From contig NZ_BSFC01000043.1 of the NCBI RefSeq assembly GCF_027922145.1, positions 1 to 64,000 of the forward strand: a stretch of DNA of 64,000 nt, written 5' to 3'. Position numbers and translations under genes: made by a program. Below, piece after piece: positions 25,333-33,729 of this stretch (the first letter of the stretch is position 1; each line of letters begins with the position of its first letter). The notes under the pieces are model-generated. The model had not been told where the DNA came from and did no database searches. It saw nothing but the letters and a program-made list of their open reading frames with translations. This DNA comes from Novosphingobium resinovorum. Lineage in GTDB: Bacteria > Pseudomonadota > Alphaproteobacteria > Sphingomonadales > Sphingomonadaceae.

Positions 25333-25658
25333 ATGATGACCCGCCACCCCGCCCTGTTCACCCCCGTCCCGCTCGGCCAGCACACCTTGCGCAACCGCAT
25401 CGTGCTGCCGCCCCAGACCACCAGCGCGCCGCCCAGCCCGGAGACGTGCCGACCGCGCTGATGGCCCGCTACTATGCCCAGCGCGCCGGCGCAGGCTTCA
25501 TGGTCAGCGAAGGCACGCAGATCGAGCCGCTCAGCCAGGGCTACCGGCAGGCGATCCCGGGCAGTTCGGTCGCGCGTGCCATTGCCTATGCGATCGAGCA
25601 ACCCGCCGATGTCGACATCAACGCCATCGTCATCCGCCCCACTCGCCAGAATTTCTGA
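25333..25658 (+). pseudogene. Chimeric remnant: old-yellow-enzyme N-terminus fused to an SDR C-terminus
   Basis: Starts after GAGGAGATC as an NADH:flavin reductase of the OYE family (RHPALFTPVPLGQHTLRNRI, VLPPQ). It shifts frame near 25,430 and continues as ALMARYYAQRAGAGFMVSEG and TQIEPLSQGYRQAIP. At about 25,556 it jumps to an SDR tail, VARAIAYAIEQPADVDINAI. The join removes some 300 OYE residues and most of an SDR gene. Both a frameshift and a deletion are visible, so no active enzyme is expected. The intact ancestor would have been an alkene reductase followed by a dehydrogenase. Confidence 0.8.
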
Positions 25659-25697
25659 CAGCCGTTGCAGCCCCGCTTCCGTTCTTAGGAGCCCACG

Positions 25698-25990
25698 ATG
25701 TTCGACACACTGACCAACCCCGCCCAGATCTTTGCATCCGAAGCCGTATCGCGCGACCCCGCCACCGACGCGCTGATCGCGCGCTGCCCCTACCAGAACC
25801 CTGAAGAGGTCGGCGATTCCGCTTCCAGAACACGGGTCAGGTCTGTCTCGTGGCCAAGCGCTTCATCCTCGAGCGGCCCATAGCCGAAGCCTTCACGGCG
25901 AAGTTCGTGGGCGCCGCGCGCGACCTGAAAATCGCGATCCGCAAGATCCCGCCACGAAGATCGGCCCCATGACGCCGGCCATCCTGAGGC
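25698..25990 (+). pseudogene. Aldehyde dehydrogenase remnant with large internal deletion
   Basis: Begins as an ALDH N-terminus (RDPATDALIARCPYQNPEEV). It then shifts frame and jumps about 240 residues to the catalytic-cysteine region, FQNTGQVCLVAKRFILERPI, followed by EAFTAKFVGAARDLKI, before decaying near 25,980. The order of the pieces is native and the middle is missing. A good AGGAG site remains before the ATG, so a short peptide might still be made, but no enzyme. Confidence 0.8.
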
Positions 25991-26163
25991 GCCCGCGTCG
26001 AGGTCGATTGACGTGGCGGAAAGTACGGGAAGCGACAAAATTCTTTCAGGATGACCTTTATTGGTCGCGAGCTGCCAGAAGAGCGGAAGGTCTGCACCTG
26101 GGGAGCCGAACTCTGGCTCTGAGCGTCTCCTAAGGGGCGGCAGCGATGGGCTGGGCTTGGGAT

Positions 26164-26202
26164 GAACCTGCCGTTCGCGATAAGAATGCGAATGGCAGGT
26201 TC
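26164..26202 (-). terminator. Terminator-like hairpin downstream of the MocR-type regulator
   Basis: GAACCTGCCGTTCGC / GCGAATGGCAGGTTC form a 15-bp stem with one G-T pair and a 9-base loop, 26 bp beyond the regulator's stop codon. Confidence 0.6.
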
Positions 26203-26227
26203 CAACGACCGAGCCGCTCACGCGGTT

Positions 26228-27637
26228 TCATTCCCGTCGGACTGATTGATCTAATGCTTGAATGAGAGCGTGCTCGACCCGGTGATCGTCCGATTGCGCC
26301 ACGTTGAAGCGCATGAACGGCGCCGCAGACTGAGACACGCTGAACACGTTGCCAGGTGCTAGCACAACGCCAGCCTCCAGGCAGTGTCTGGCGATGTCCG
26401 CGGAATCGAGGCCATCTGGTAGGCGGCACCATAGATAGAAACCACCTCGCGGCATGATCCATGGCATGATTCCCAACTTCGCCAAACGTGCGGCAGTATG
26501 GTCCCGCGCTTGCGCCAAACGCTGGCGCAGTTCGGCCATATGCTTTCGATAGCTACCACCCGCCAGCACATCGGCGATCAATTCTGTTGCCACTGGGCTA
26601 GGTCCACCGAAGCTCGTCGCAACCTGAAGATCAATCAATCCCTCGATCCAGTCGCGACGCGCCGCGATATAACCACAGCGCACGGCCGCGGAGAGGGTCT
26701 TGGAGAAGCTCCCTATGCGGATCACCCGGTCGAGTCCGTCGAGGACCGCGAGACGCGGCGACGGCGATGGTTCGAAATCGGCGAAGATATCGTCTTCCAC
26801 GATCGTGAGGTCATGGGCTCCGGCAGCGCTCAGCAGGCGGTGCGCCGTTTGATACGAAATGCTTGCCCCCGTTGGATTGTGGAGCGCGGAGTTGGTAATG
26901 TAGAGCCTTGGCTTATGCGCAATCAGCGCCGCTTCGAATGCCGCGGTGTCCGGACCGGTGGACGTGAATGGAATACCGACCAGCTTCACACGGTGCGCGC
27001 GCAGCAGCGCCTGGAAATTGAAATAGCCGGGGTCGTCGACCAGCACGGTGTCGCCGGGATGCAGCAGAAAGCGGCAGATCAGATCGATGGCCTGCGTGCC
27101 GGATCCGGTCAGCAGAACCTGGTCAGCGCTCACGTCGATGCCCTCTTCGGCGAAACGACCGAGAAGCAGGCGGCGCAGCGCCAGCGAACCATGTGTGCTG
27201 CCATATTCGGTCAGCAGTGCATCCTCACCGCGTGCCAGTGATCGTAATGCCTTGCGGAGTGCGGCATGGGGCATCCAGTCCGTTGGCAGCCAGCCACAGC
27301 CTGGCTTGGCCATGGAAGCATCGGCGTCGAGAGATTGGCGGGAAATCCAGAACGGATCGACGGCCCGCTCGCGGCGTGGCCCCATTTCGCTAACCGACAT
27401 CGGCGAGATGCTGCTTCCCGTCACATAGAAGCCCGAACCTCGGCGTGCACTGATCACCCCTTCGGCCGCCAGTCGATCATAGGCCTCGACCACGGTGGAT
27501 GGAGACACGGACATGGTCTCAGCAAATCCTCGGACGGAGGGCAGCCGATCCCCCGGACCGATTGCACGGCTTGCGATCTTCGCACGGATTGCGTCCATGA
27601 GTTCTTCGGTTCTGGTTCCGCTGCGCAACCGACCCAT
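26228..27637 (-). CDS. MocR-type regulator (GntR DNA-binding domain fused to aminotransferase fold)
   Basis: 469 residues from the ATG at 27637 (482 if started at 27676). N-terminal GntR winged helix (LPSVRGFAETMSVSPSTVVE, then AYDRLAAEGVISARRGSGFY) joined to a fold-type-I aminotransferase domain with NSALHNPTGASIS, DDIFADFE and the PLP-lysine motif IGSFSKTLSAAVRCGYIA. MocR proteins bind PLP and control adjacent transport or amine-metabolism genes. It diverges from an EamA exporter and a downstream aminotransferase. An inverted repeat (GTATGG-N10-CCATAC) overlaps the upstream start candidate, which favours the downstream start, though neither has a strong ribosome site. Confidence 0.88.
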   Translation of the reverse strand: MGRLRSGTRTEELMDAIRAKIASRAIGPGDRLPSVRGFAETMSVSPSTVVEAYDRLAAEGVISARRGSGFYVTGSSISPMSVSEMGPRRERAVDPFWISRQSLDADASMAKPGCGWLPTDWMPHAALRKALRSLARGEDALLTEYGSTHGSLALRRLLLGRFAEEGIDVSADQVLLTGSGTQAIDLICRFLLHPGDTVLVDDPGYFNFQALLRAHRVKLVGIPFTSTGPDTAAFEAALIAHKPRLYITNSALHNPTGASISYQTAHRLLSAAGAHDLTIVEDDIFADFEPSPSPRLAVLDGLDRVIRIGSFSKTLSAAVRCGYIAARRDWIEGLIDLQVATSFGGPSPVATELIADVLAGGSYRKHMAELRQRLAQARDHTAARLAKLGIMPWIMPRGGFYLWCRLPDGLDSADIARHCLEAGVVLAPGNVFSVSQSAAPFMRFNVAQSDDHRVEHALIQALDQSVRRE

Positions 27638-27656
27638 CGCTATGCGCTTTTTGATT

Positions 27657-27678
27657 GTATGGTATAAAATATCCATAC
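27657..27678. promoter_or_regulatory. Candidate MocR operator
   Basis: GTATGG and CCATAC arms separated by 10 AT-rich bases. The site lies between the MocR-type gene and the divergent exporter gene and covers the upstream start-codon candidate of the regulator. Repeated TTGTAT/ATTGTAT words continue to its right. Confidence 0.45.
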
Positions 27679-27756
27679 AGTTACCAATTTTTGTATTGTA
27701 TTGTCTCTGTCTTGGCCAGACCTCTCCGAATAGTCGGATCGCGAAAGCGAGGAGTT

Positions 27757-28617
27757 ATGGAACGGAATACAGCCGGTTGGGGCAGCGGCCTCCTGGGCGT
27801 CATCATCTTTAGCGGGTCTCTGCCGGCGACACGTCTCGCAGTCGCGGACTTCACGCCGCTGTTCGTAACGTCGGGGCGTGCCGTCATCGCGGCGCTGCTT
27901 GGCGCGGTCGTCCTCATGGCACTCCGGCAAGCACGGCCCGCGCGCTCCGACCTGCTGCCGCTCGGCATCGTCTCGATCGGCGTAGTGCTCGGCTTCCCGC
28001 TTCTGACCGGTTTTGCTCTCCAGCACATCACAGCGGCACACTCGGTTGTCTTCGTGGGATTGCTTCCGCTGTCCACCGCCATCTTCGGCGTATTGCGCGG
28101 TGGCGAACGCCCCAAACCTGCCTTCTGGTTTTTCTCGACAATCGGGGCTGCTGCGGTGGCCGGTTTCGCCTTGTACAACAGTGGAGCCGGTTCGTTGACC
28201 GGCGACCTGCTGATGGTGGCGTCCATTGTGCTGTGCGGACTGGGCTATGCTGAAGGTGCGGCGCTGTCCCGCCGGCTTGGCGGATGGCAGGTTATCAGTT
28301 GGGCTCTGCTCCTCTCGCTACCGGTCATGATCGTCTTCGCCATGACGACAGTGCCGGCGAACTGGGCCGACATCGGGTGGCGCGCCTGGTCCGGCTTCGC
28401 TTATGTTTCGGTCTTCTCGATGATGCTGGGTTTCGTGTTCTGGTATCGCGGCCTTGCCGTTGGCGGCATCGCCGGCGTCGGACAACTCCAGCTCCTTCAG
28501 CCCTTCCTTGGTCTGCTCCTCGCAGGCGTGGTTCTCGGAGAGCCTGTCGCATGGACGATGATCGCATCGACCGTGATCGTCATCCTCTGCGTGGCCGGTG
28601 CGAAGCGCTTCTCCTGA
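27757..28617 (+). CDS. EamA/DMT-family membrane transporter
   Basis: 286 residues with about ten hydrophobic helices in two EamA repeats (for example LLGVIIFSGSLPATRLAVAD, TAAHSVVFVGLLPLSTAIFG, FVFWYRGLAVGGIAGVGQLQ). The LLPLSTAIFGVL and LQPFLGLLLAGVVLGE segments are the family-typical motifs at the end of each half. Drug/metabolite exporters of this group often export amino acids. Start at 27757 after GCGAGGAG. It is divergent from the MocR-type regulator and upstream of an alanine-transaminase-like gene, which suggests control by and metabolism of an amino acid; inference. Confidence 0.88.
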   Translation: MERNTAGWGSGLLGVIIFSGSLPATRLAVADFTPLFVTSGRAVIAALLGAVVLMALRQARPARSDLLPLGIVSIGVVLGFPLLTGFALQHITAAHSVVFVGLLPLSTAIFGVLRGGERPKPAFWFFSTIGAAAVAGFALYNSGAGSLTGDLLMVASIVLCGLGYAEGAALSRRLGGWQVISWALLLSLPVMIVFAMTTVPANWADIGWRAWSGFAYVSVFSMMLGFVFWYRGLAVGGIAGVGQLQLLQPFLGLLLAGVVLGEPVAWTMIASTVIVILCVAGAKRFS

Positions 28618-28652
28618 TCCATACCTGATCTGTCCATTCACGAGACATAGCC

Positions 28653-29861
28653 ATGACCGAAGAGTTCTATCGCATGAAGCGCCTGCCTCCCTACGTAATC
28701 GCGGAAACCAACGCGATGCGGGCAGCCGCGCGCGCTGCCGGGCAAGATGTCATCGATCTCGGCATGGGCAATCCAGACCTGCCTCCGCCCGATCATGTCA
28801 TTGAGAAGCTGATCGAGGTGACGCGCAAGCCCGATGCCCATGGCTATTCCCAGTCAAAGGGCATTCTTGGCCTGCGTCGGGCACAAGCCGATTATTACGG
28901 CCGGCGCTTCGGCGTCGAACTTGATCCCGAGACGGAGGTGATCGTCACGATGGGATCGAAGGAGGGGCTGGCCAGCCTCGCCACCGCGATCACCGAGCCG
29001 GGTGATGTCGTGCTCGCTCCCAATCCCTCCTATCCGATCCACACGTTCGGCTTCATCATCGCAGGCGCGACGATCAGAAGCGTGCCGACCACGCCGGACG
29101 AGCACTATTTCGAGAGCCTCGAGCGCGCGATGCGTTTCACCGTGCCCCGCCCGAAGCTGCTGGTGACGAACTATCCCGCCAACCCGACGGCGGAGACTGT
29201 TGACCTCGCTTTCTACGAACGCCTGGTGGCATTCGCGAAGGAGAACGACCTGTGGGTTCTGAGCGACCTTGCCTATTCGGAGCTGTACTATGACGGCAAG
29301 CCGACGGTATCGATCATGCAGGCGAAGGGCGCGAAGGATGTCGCCGTCGAGTTCACCAGTCTGTCCAAGACCTACAGCATGGCAGGATGGCGGATCGGCT
29401 TCGCTGTCGGGAACCCAAGGCTGATCGCGGCTATGGCGCGGGTGAAGTCCTATCTCGATTATGGCGCTTTCACGCCGATCCAGGCTGCCGCCGTCGCGGC
29501 GCTCAATGGGCCGCAGGACGTTGTCGAGAAGAACCGCCGGCTCTATCATCGGCGACGCGACGTGCTCGTCGACAGCTTCGCCCGCTGCGGATGGGAGATA
29601 CCAAGCCCAAGCGCATCGATGTTCGCATGGGCGCCGCTACCGCCCGCCCTTCGGCACATGGGCAGCCTCGAATTCTCGAAGGAGCTGTTGACCCAGGCGA
29701 AAGTGGCTGTCGCAGCGGGGGTCGGCTATGGCGAACAGGGTGAAGGATATGTCCGCATCGCACTTGTCGAGAACGAGCAGCGAATTCGACAGGCCGCGCG
29801 CAGCATCAAGCGCTATCTTCTGTTGAAAGGCGTGAACGTGCCCACTGGCAAGGGAGACTGA
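28653..29861 (+). CDS. alaC: Class I/II aminotransferase, AlaC-like
   Basis: 402 residues. PLP-dependent fold type I: DLGMGNPDLPPPDHVIEKL, NYPANPTAETVDL (substrate-binding N), SDLAYSELYYDGKP (D and Y for PLP) and the Schiff-base motif TSLSKTYSMAGWRIGFAVGN. The closest known types are glutamate-pyruvate transaminase AlaC and LL-diaminopimelate aminotransferase-like proteins. It lies 35 bp after the EamA gene on the same strand, so the two are likely an operon under the MocR-type regulator. Full length, no lesions. The following 150 bp carry only an unconvincing small frame before the integrase remnant. Confidence 0.85.
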   Translation: MTEEFYRMKRLPPYVIAETNAMRAAARAAGQDVIDLGMGNPDLPPPDHVIEKLIEVTRKPDAHGYSQSKGILGLRRAQADYYGRRFGVELDPETEVIVTMGSKEGLASLATAITEPGDVVLAPNPSYPIHTFGFIIAGATIRSVPTTPDEHYFESLERAMRFTVPRPKLLVTNYPANPTAETVDLAFYERLVAFAKENDLWVLSDLAYSELYYDGKPTVSIMQAKGAKDVAVEFTSLSKTYSMAGWRIGFAVGNPRLIAAMARVKSYLDYGAFTPIQAAAVAALNGPQDVVEKNRRLYHRRRDVLVDSFARCGWEIPSPSASMFAWAPLPPALRHMGSLEFSKELLTQAKVAVAAGVGYGEQGEGYVRIALVENEQRIRQAARSIKRYLLLKGVNVPTGKGD

Positions 29862-30008
29862 AATGGCGCTCTTCAGAGGCATCGGCGGACGGACCGCACT
29901 GGGGAGCGTGGATTTGGCTGCTGGAGAACGGGGAAAGTTCGCTGCCGGCGAGGTCAGGCCGCTCGCTGCAAGCGACGGTTCGCTACATCGACTTCGCGGC
30001 AAGGTGCG

Positions 30009-31153
30009 TCAGCGCGGCTCGCAAAAGGCTGACCAGCCATTCATCAGCAATCGGCGCTTTTCGAGCAAGTTTCCGCGTCGATACGCAGCTTCAGTTTTGT
30101 CTTTTGCAACGTGAGCAAGTGCTGCCTCGGCCACTTCGCCGTGATGCTCAGTCTCTTCGCTCACCCAATCGCGAAATGCCGACCTGAAACCATGTGCCGT
30201 GTAAGGTTCCTTAATTTCACGCAGAAGCTTCGTCAACGTCATGTCGAACAGCGGGGTGTTCCGTTTCGCTCCAGGGAAGACGAGGGGGCAATCACCCAGT
30301 TTGAGGGCGGCTGCTCTTTCTATGATCCGAATTGCGCTCGGCGTGAGGGGAATGACATGCTCGCGGTTGGCCTTCATTCGCTTCTTCGGCACCGTCCAGA
30401 GGCAGTTCTCCAGATCAAATTCCTCCCACCGCGCGCCGCCAACCTCCCCCGATCGTGAAGCGCACAGGATTGCAAACTCGAGTGCCATCCGGCTGAATGA
30501 CTTTCGTGTCCTGAGGCTGGCAACAAAAGCGGGTACATTATTATAGGGCATCGCTGCGAAACGGCCCTCATTCTTCGGCTGCTTAGGCAGACTTTTGGTC
30601 ACCGGATGCATCGGTGCCTCTGATTCTCGGAAGCCGGAGGCAAAGGCCCAGTCGAGCACCGCTCCAATACGCTGTCAGACCCGCCGTACGGTCTCAGGCT
30701 TGGATAGCCAGATTTCGGCCAGGACATTGCGGATCATGGGCTGGTGATTTCCGAGACTTGGACATTGCCTAGTTTGGGGAAGACATATGTCTCCAGCGTA
30801 CGAAGCCACTGACCTTCATGCTTCTCATTGCGCCAAGTCTTGCGCTGGGCTGCTAGGACTTCCGCAGTGGCCTCCTTGAAGGTAGGCACGCCTTCGGCCT
30901 TACGCCGTTCGAAAACGGGGTCGAGGCCCAGCTCCACCCAGCTCCGAATCTCCCGAGCGCGCTCCCTTGGCTGGGCGATCGACACCTTCGCCGCGCTGCC
31001 CGCGCCAAAGTCGCGGCGGCTACCAGCCTTCTGAACCCGGCACATCCAACTCTTGGTATCACTGGGTTGGATGATGAGAAAAAGTCCATCACCATCCCCC
31101 AGGCGTCCTGGCTTGGTGGCGTTTCTTACAACGGTTGCGGGCAGCTTACCCAT
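30009..31153 (-). pseudogene. Tyrosine-recombinase integrase, inactivated by frameshift and nonsense mutation
   Basis: The N-terminal part (DUF4102 arm-binding: MGKLPATVVRNATKPGRLGD, then GDGLFLIIQPSDTKSWMCRV) ends at a stop at 30734 caused by a one-base frameshift after EITSP. The true frame continues about 20 codons to an in-frame TGA at 30675-30677, then GAVLDWAFASGF. The catalytic residues survive: R in CASRSGEVGGARW, HGFR in TAHGFRSAFRDW, H in AALAHVAKDK and the nucleophile in EAAYRRGNLL. It lies beside tRNA-Ser with its N-terminus toward the tRNA, the standard arrangement for P4-type island integrases. Confidence 0.85.
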
Positions 31154-31296
31154 GCCACAAATCTTCCCACATTTTTTCCCACACGACGAATCGGTTGCAG
31201 GCGAACAGGGATGAATGCGGGTGGACACGAAGCACCCGAAAGACCTGATTTCTCAGGGCTTTATCGGATGGTCGCGAATGTGGCTATACAAGCCGG

Positions 31297-31388
31297 TGGC
31301 GGAGACGCCGGGATTCGAACCCGGGGTGCCCCCTTAAGGGCACGACGGTTTAGCAAACCGCTGGTTTCAGCCACTCACCCACGTCTCC
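31297..31388 (-). tRNA. tRNA-Ser (anticodon GCT)
   Basis: Minus-strand cloverleaf: acceptor GGAGACG pairs with CGTCTCC, the D-arm starts at TGGGTGAGTGGC, the anticodon loop is TTTGCTAAA (GCT), a long class-II variable arm (TCGTGCCC TTAA GGGGGCA) follows, the T-arm contains GGGTTCGAATCCC, and the encoded 3' end is GCCA. The long variable arm is diagnostic for serine tRNA. It is the probable attachment site of the integrase remnant at 30-31 kb. Confidence 0.95.
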
Positions 31389-31667
31389 GAGTGCGGCTTG
31401 GAGCGGTGCCTATAACGGGAGCATTCGGGGGCGGCAAGGGGGCAAGAGTGCCAGAATGCAGATTTATTCGGCACTCGCTTCGGCGCATGTTTCAAGTTCA
31501 ATCCGCCGCAAAACCGACTCGGGTCGTCGTCCGTTCATTGCTAGGTCATGCGCGGTGGATTCTTGTGGGATGATACCAGTTTTGACCGTGCATGGGGCGC
31601 GGGGAACGTGGAAGCGCCAGTATCGGCGTGGAGAACGCAAGGTAATCACGCCATGAAGGGTCATTCT

Positions 31668-32471
31668 ATGCAAGATCGCACGCACACTGCCCGGGGCGCG
31701 CGTCGCAGGTCGGTCATCGGGTTGGCGGCGGCGTTTATGGCGCTCGCCATGCCTGTTGCGCCGGCCTTAGCGCAAGTCACCACCGTCGATCCCGACGCTG
31801 CGATCGATAGCGACCTCAACCGGGGGACGACCTATTCGCCGGTGCCGCCTGCAACTGATCCTGGTAACGGCACGCCTGTTGAAGGGCCCCCCGCCACCGA
31901 CTGGAACGGCGGGCAGCCGGCCTATCCTGCTCCCACGCCCGCGCCGACTTATCCCGCCGCACCTGCTGTCGCGACGCAGGACAATGGTTCGACCTACCGC
32001 GAGGACGACCTGATTGGCGCAGCCGAAGGTGTATTCGGCAAAGGCGCCAAGGGTCTTGCGGACATCATCAAGGACCTGCTGGCCAAGCAGGGCGAGCCGA
32101 ACGCCTATATCATCGGCCGCGAGGCTGGCGGCGCCATCGCCGTGGGCCTGCGCTACGGCTCGGGCACGCTTCACCACAAGGTGGAGGGCGAACGTCCCGT
32201 CTACTGGACCGGGCCGTCGATCGGCTTCGATGCCGGAGCCAATGCAGGCAATGCCTTCGTCCTCGTCTACAACCTCTACGACAGCCAGGACCTGTTCCAC
32301 AGGTTCGGCGCGGGCGAAGGCCAGGCTTATCTCGTGGGCGGCTTTACCGTCAGCTACCTGCGCCGCGGAAACACCGTGCTGATTCCCGTGCGCGCGGGCG
32401 CGGGACTACGTCTGGGCGCCAACATCGGCTACATGAAGTTCTCCGAAAAGCAGAGTTGGCTGCCCTTCTGA
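31668..32471 (+). CDS. eipA: EipA-family (DUF1134) envelope protein
   Basis: 267 residues: signal peptide (AAAFMALAMPVAPALAQ), a proline-rich linker (PVPPATDPGNGTPVEGPPAT, then YPAPTPAPTYPAAPA) and the DUF1134 domain from about residue 110 (IIGREAGGAIAVGLRYGSGT, then GPSIGFDAGANAGNAFVLVY and YMKFSEKQSWLPF). In Brucella, EipA is a periplasmic protein needed for envelope integrity. ATG at 31668 has AAGGG 7 nt upstream and starts the signal peptide; an earlier ATG at 31653 is possible. The first clearly core gene to the right of tRNA-Ser. Confidence 0.9.
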   Translation: MQDRTHTARGARRRSVIGLAAAFMALAMPVAPALAQVTTVDPDAAIDSDLNRGTTYSPVPPATDPGNGTPVEGPPATDWNGGQPAYPAPTPAPTYPAAPAVATQDNGSTYREDDLIGAAEGVFGKGAKGLADIIKDLLAKQGEPNAYIIGREAGGAIAVGLRYGSGTLHHKVEGERPVYWTGPSIGFDAGANAGNAFVLVYNLYDSQDLFHRFGAGEGQAYLVGGFTVSYLRRGNTVLIPVRAGAGLRLGANIGYMKFSEKQSWLPF

Positions 32472-32524
32472 CGCAACGATATTGCGCATCGACGCGGCCC
32501 TTCAACTAGGTGGTTGCGTCAAGC

Positions 32525-32551
32525 GGCGGGCGGGGTTAAGGGCCGCCCGCC
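32525..32551 (+). promoter_or_regulatory. Hairpin abutting the aminotransferase start codon, ribosome site in the loop
   Basis: GGCGGGCGG / CCGCCCGCC form a perfect 9-bp stem whose right arm ends directly at the ATG. The 9-base loop GGTTAAGGG contains the only Shine-Dalgarno-like sequence. The structure could limit translation initiation. Confidence 0.4.
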
Positions 32552-33727
32552 ATGCTCAACGATCTCAAGCAACAGCCCGCTGACGCGCTCCTTGCGCTGA
32601 TCAAGCTCCACAACAACGATCCGCGTGCGGACAAGATCGACCTCGGTGTCGGCGTCTACAAGACTGCGGAGGGCGACACGCCCGTCTTCGCCGCGATCAA
32701 GGCGGCGGAGAAGAAACTGGTCGAGGAGCAGAACTCCAAGGCCTACCTTGGCCCCGAGGGTGACATGGGCTTCGTCGAGAAGCTGATGCCCTACGTGTTC
32801 GGCAAGGCCAACCCGACCATGGACGGCCGGATCGAGGGCATGCAGACCCCCGGCGGCACCGGCTCGCTGCGCCTCGCGCTCGCGATGGTGAAGCGTGCGG
32901 GCTACAAGCGCGTCATCGTCGGCAAGCCCAGCTGGCCGAACCATAACCAGATTTGCGCCGATCTCGGCCTCGAAGTCCTCGAATTCAACCACGCGACCGG
33001 GGCCGGTGCCGACATGGACGCCCTGCGCGGCGCGATCGCCACGGCGCAGGAAGGCGATGCCATCCTGCTGCACGGCTGCTGCCACAACCCGACAGGGATT
33101 GACTACACCCGTGCAGAGTGGTCCGAGATCGCCGGACTGCTGGCCGCTTCGACCATCCTGCCGGTTCTCGACCTTGCCTACCAGGGCCTCGGCCAGGGCA
33201 TGGAAGAAGATGCCTACGGCCTGCGCCGCGTTCTGGCATCGGTGCCCGAAGCGCTGATCTGCTATTCGTGCGACAAGAACTTCGGCCTCTATCGTGACCG
33301 CGTCGGCGCGCTCTACGCAATGGTCGCCGATCCGGCCGATCTTGCCAAGGTGATGTCGAACGGTCACTCGCTGGCGCGCGCCAACTGGTCGCAGCCGCCA
33401 GATCACGGCGGCGCGGCGGTTCGCGTGATCCTCGAAGACGAGGCGCTGACCGCGCAGTGGCTGGCCGAACTCGACGAAATGCGCGAGCGCATGCGCGGCG
33501 TGCGCGCCAAGCTGCAGGCTGCCGGCAAGACCGGCGGCGTCGATCTGACCCCAGTGGGTTCGCAGAACGGCCTGTTCTCGATCATCCCCTTCACCCCGGA
33601 GCAGGTGCAGGCGATGCGTTCGGAATACGGTATCTACTTTGCCGCTTCGGGCCGCATCAACGTTGCGGGTCTGACCGACGGCAACATCGACCAGTTCATC
33701 GCCGCCGTCGCGGCCGTGACGGCCTGA
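32552..33727 (+). CDS. tyrB: Aromatic-amino-acid/aspartate aminotransferase
   Basis: 391 residues, the length of the AspC/TyrB subgroup. Features: KIDLGVGVYKTAEGDTPVFA, then KAYLGPEGDMGF, LLHGCCHNPTGIDYT (substrate-binding N), PVLDLAYQGLGQGMEEDAYG (PLP-binding D and Y), the PLP lysine in CYSCDKNFGLYRDRVGAL, and a C-terminal arginine in FAASGRINVAGL. It transfers the amino group between aspartate, tyrosine or phenylalanine and 2-oxoglutarate. The tyrB symbol reflects family, not proven specificity. A GC-rich hairpin directly precedes the start codon. A GNAT gene follows after 2 bp. Confidence 0.88.
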   Translation: MLNDLKQQPADALLALIKLHNNDPRADKIDLGVGVYKTAEGDTPVFAAIKAAEKKLVEEQNSKAYLGPEGDMGFVEKLMPYVFGKANPTMDGRIEGMQTPGGTGSLRLALAMVKRAGYKRVIVGKPSWPNHNQICADLGLEVLEFNHATGAGADMDALRGAIATAQEGDAILLHGCCHNPTGIDYTRAEWSEIAGLLAASTILPVLDLAYQGLGQGMEEDAYGLRRVLASVPEALICYSCDKNFGLYRDRVGALYAMVADPADLAKVMSNGHSLARANWSQPPDHGGAAVRVILEDEALTAQWLAELDEMRERMRGVRAKLQAAGKTGGVDLTPVGSQNGLFSIIPFTPEQVQAMRSEYGIYFAASGRINVAGLTDGNIDQFIAAVAAVTA

Positions 33728-33729
33728 TC

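Noticed and set aside
29863..30114. Short plus-strand frame starting just after the AlaC-like gene
   Set aside because: The start follows the stop closely (TGAAATG), but the product is low-complexity and its second half is antisense to the integrase remnant; no family recognised.
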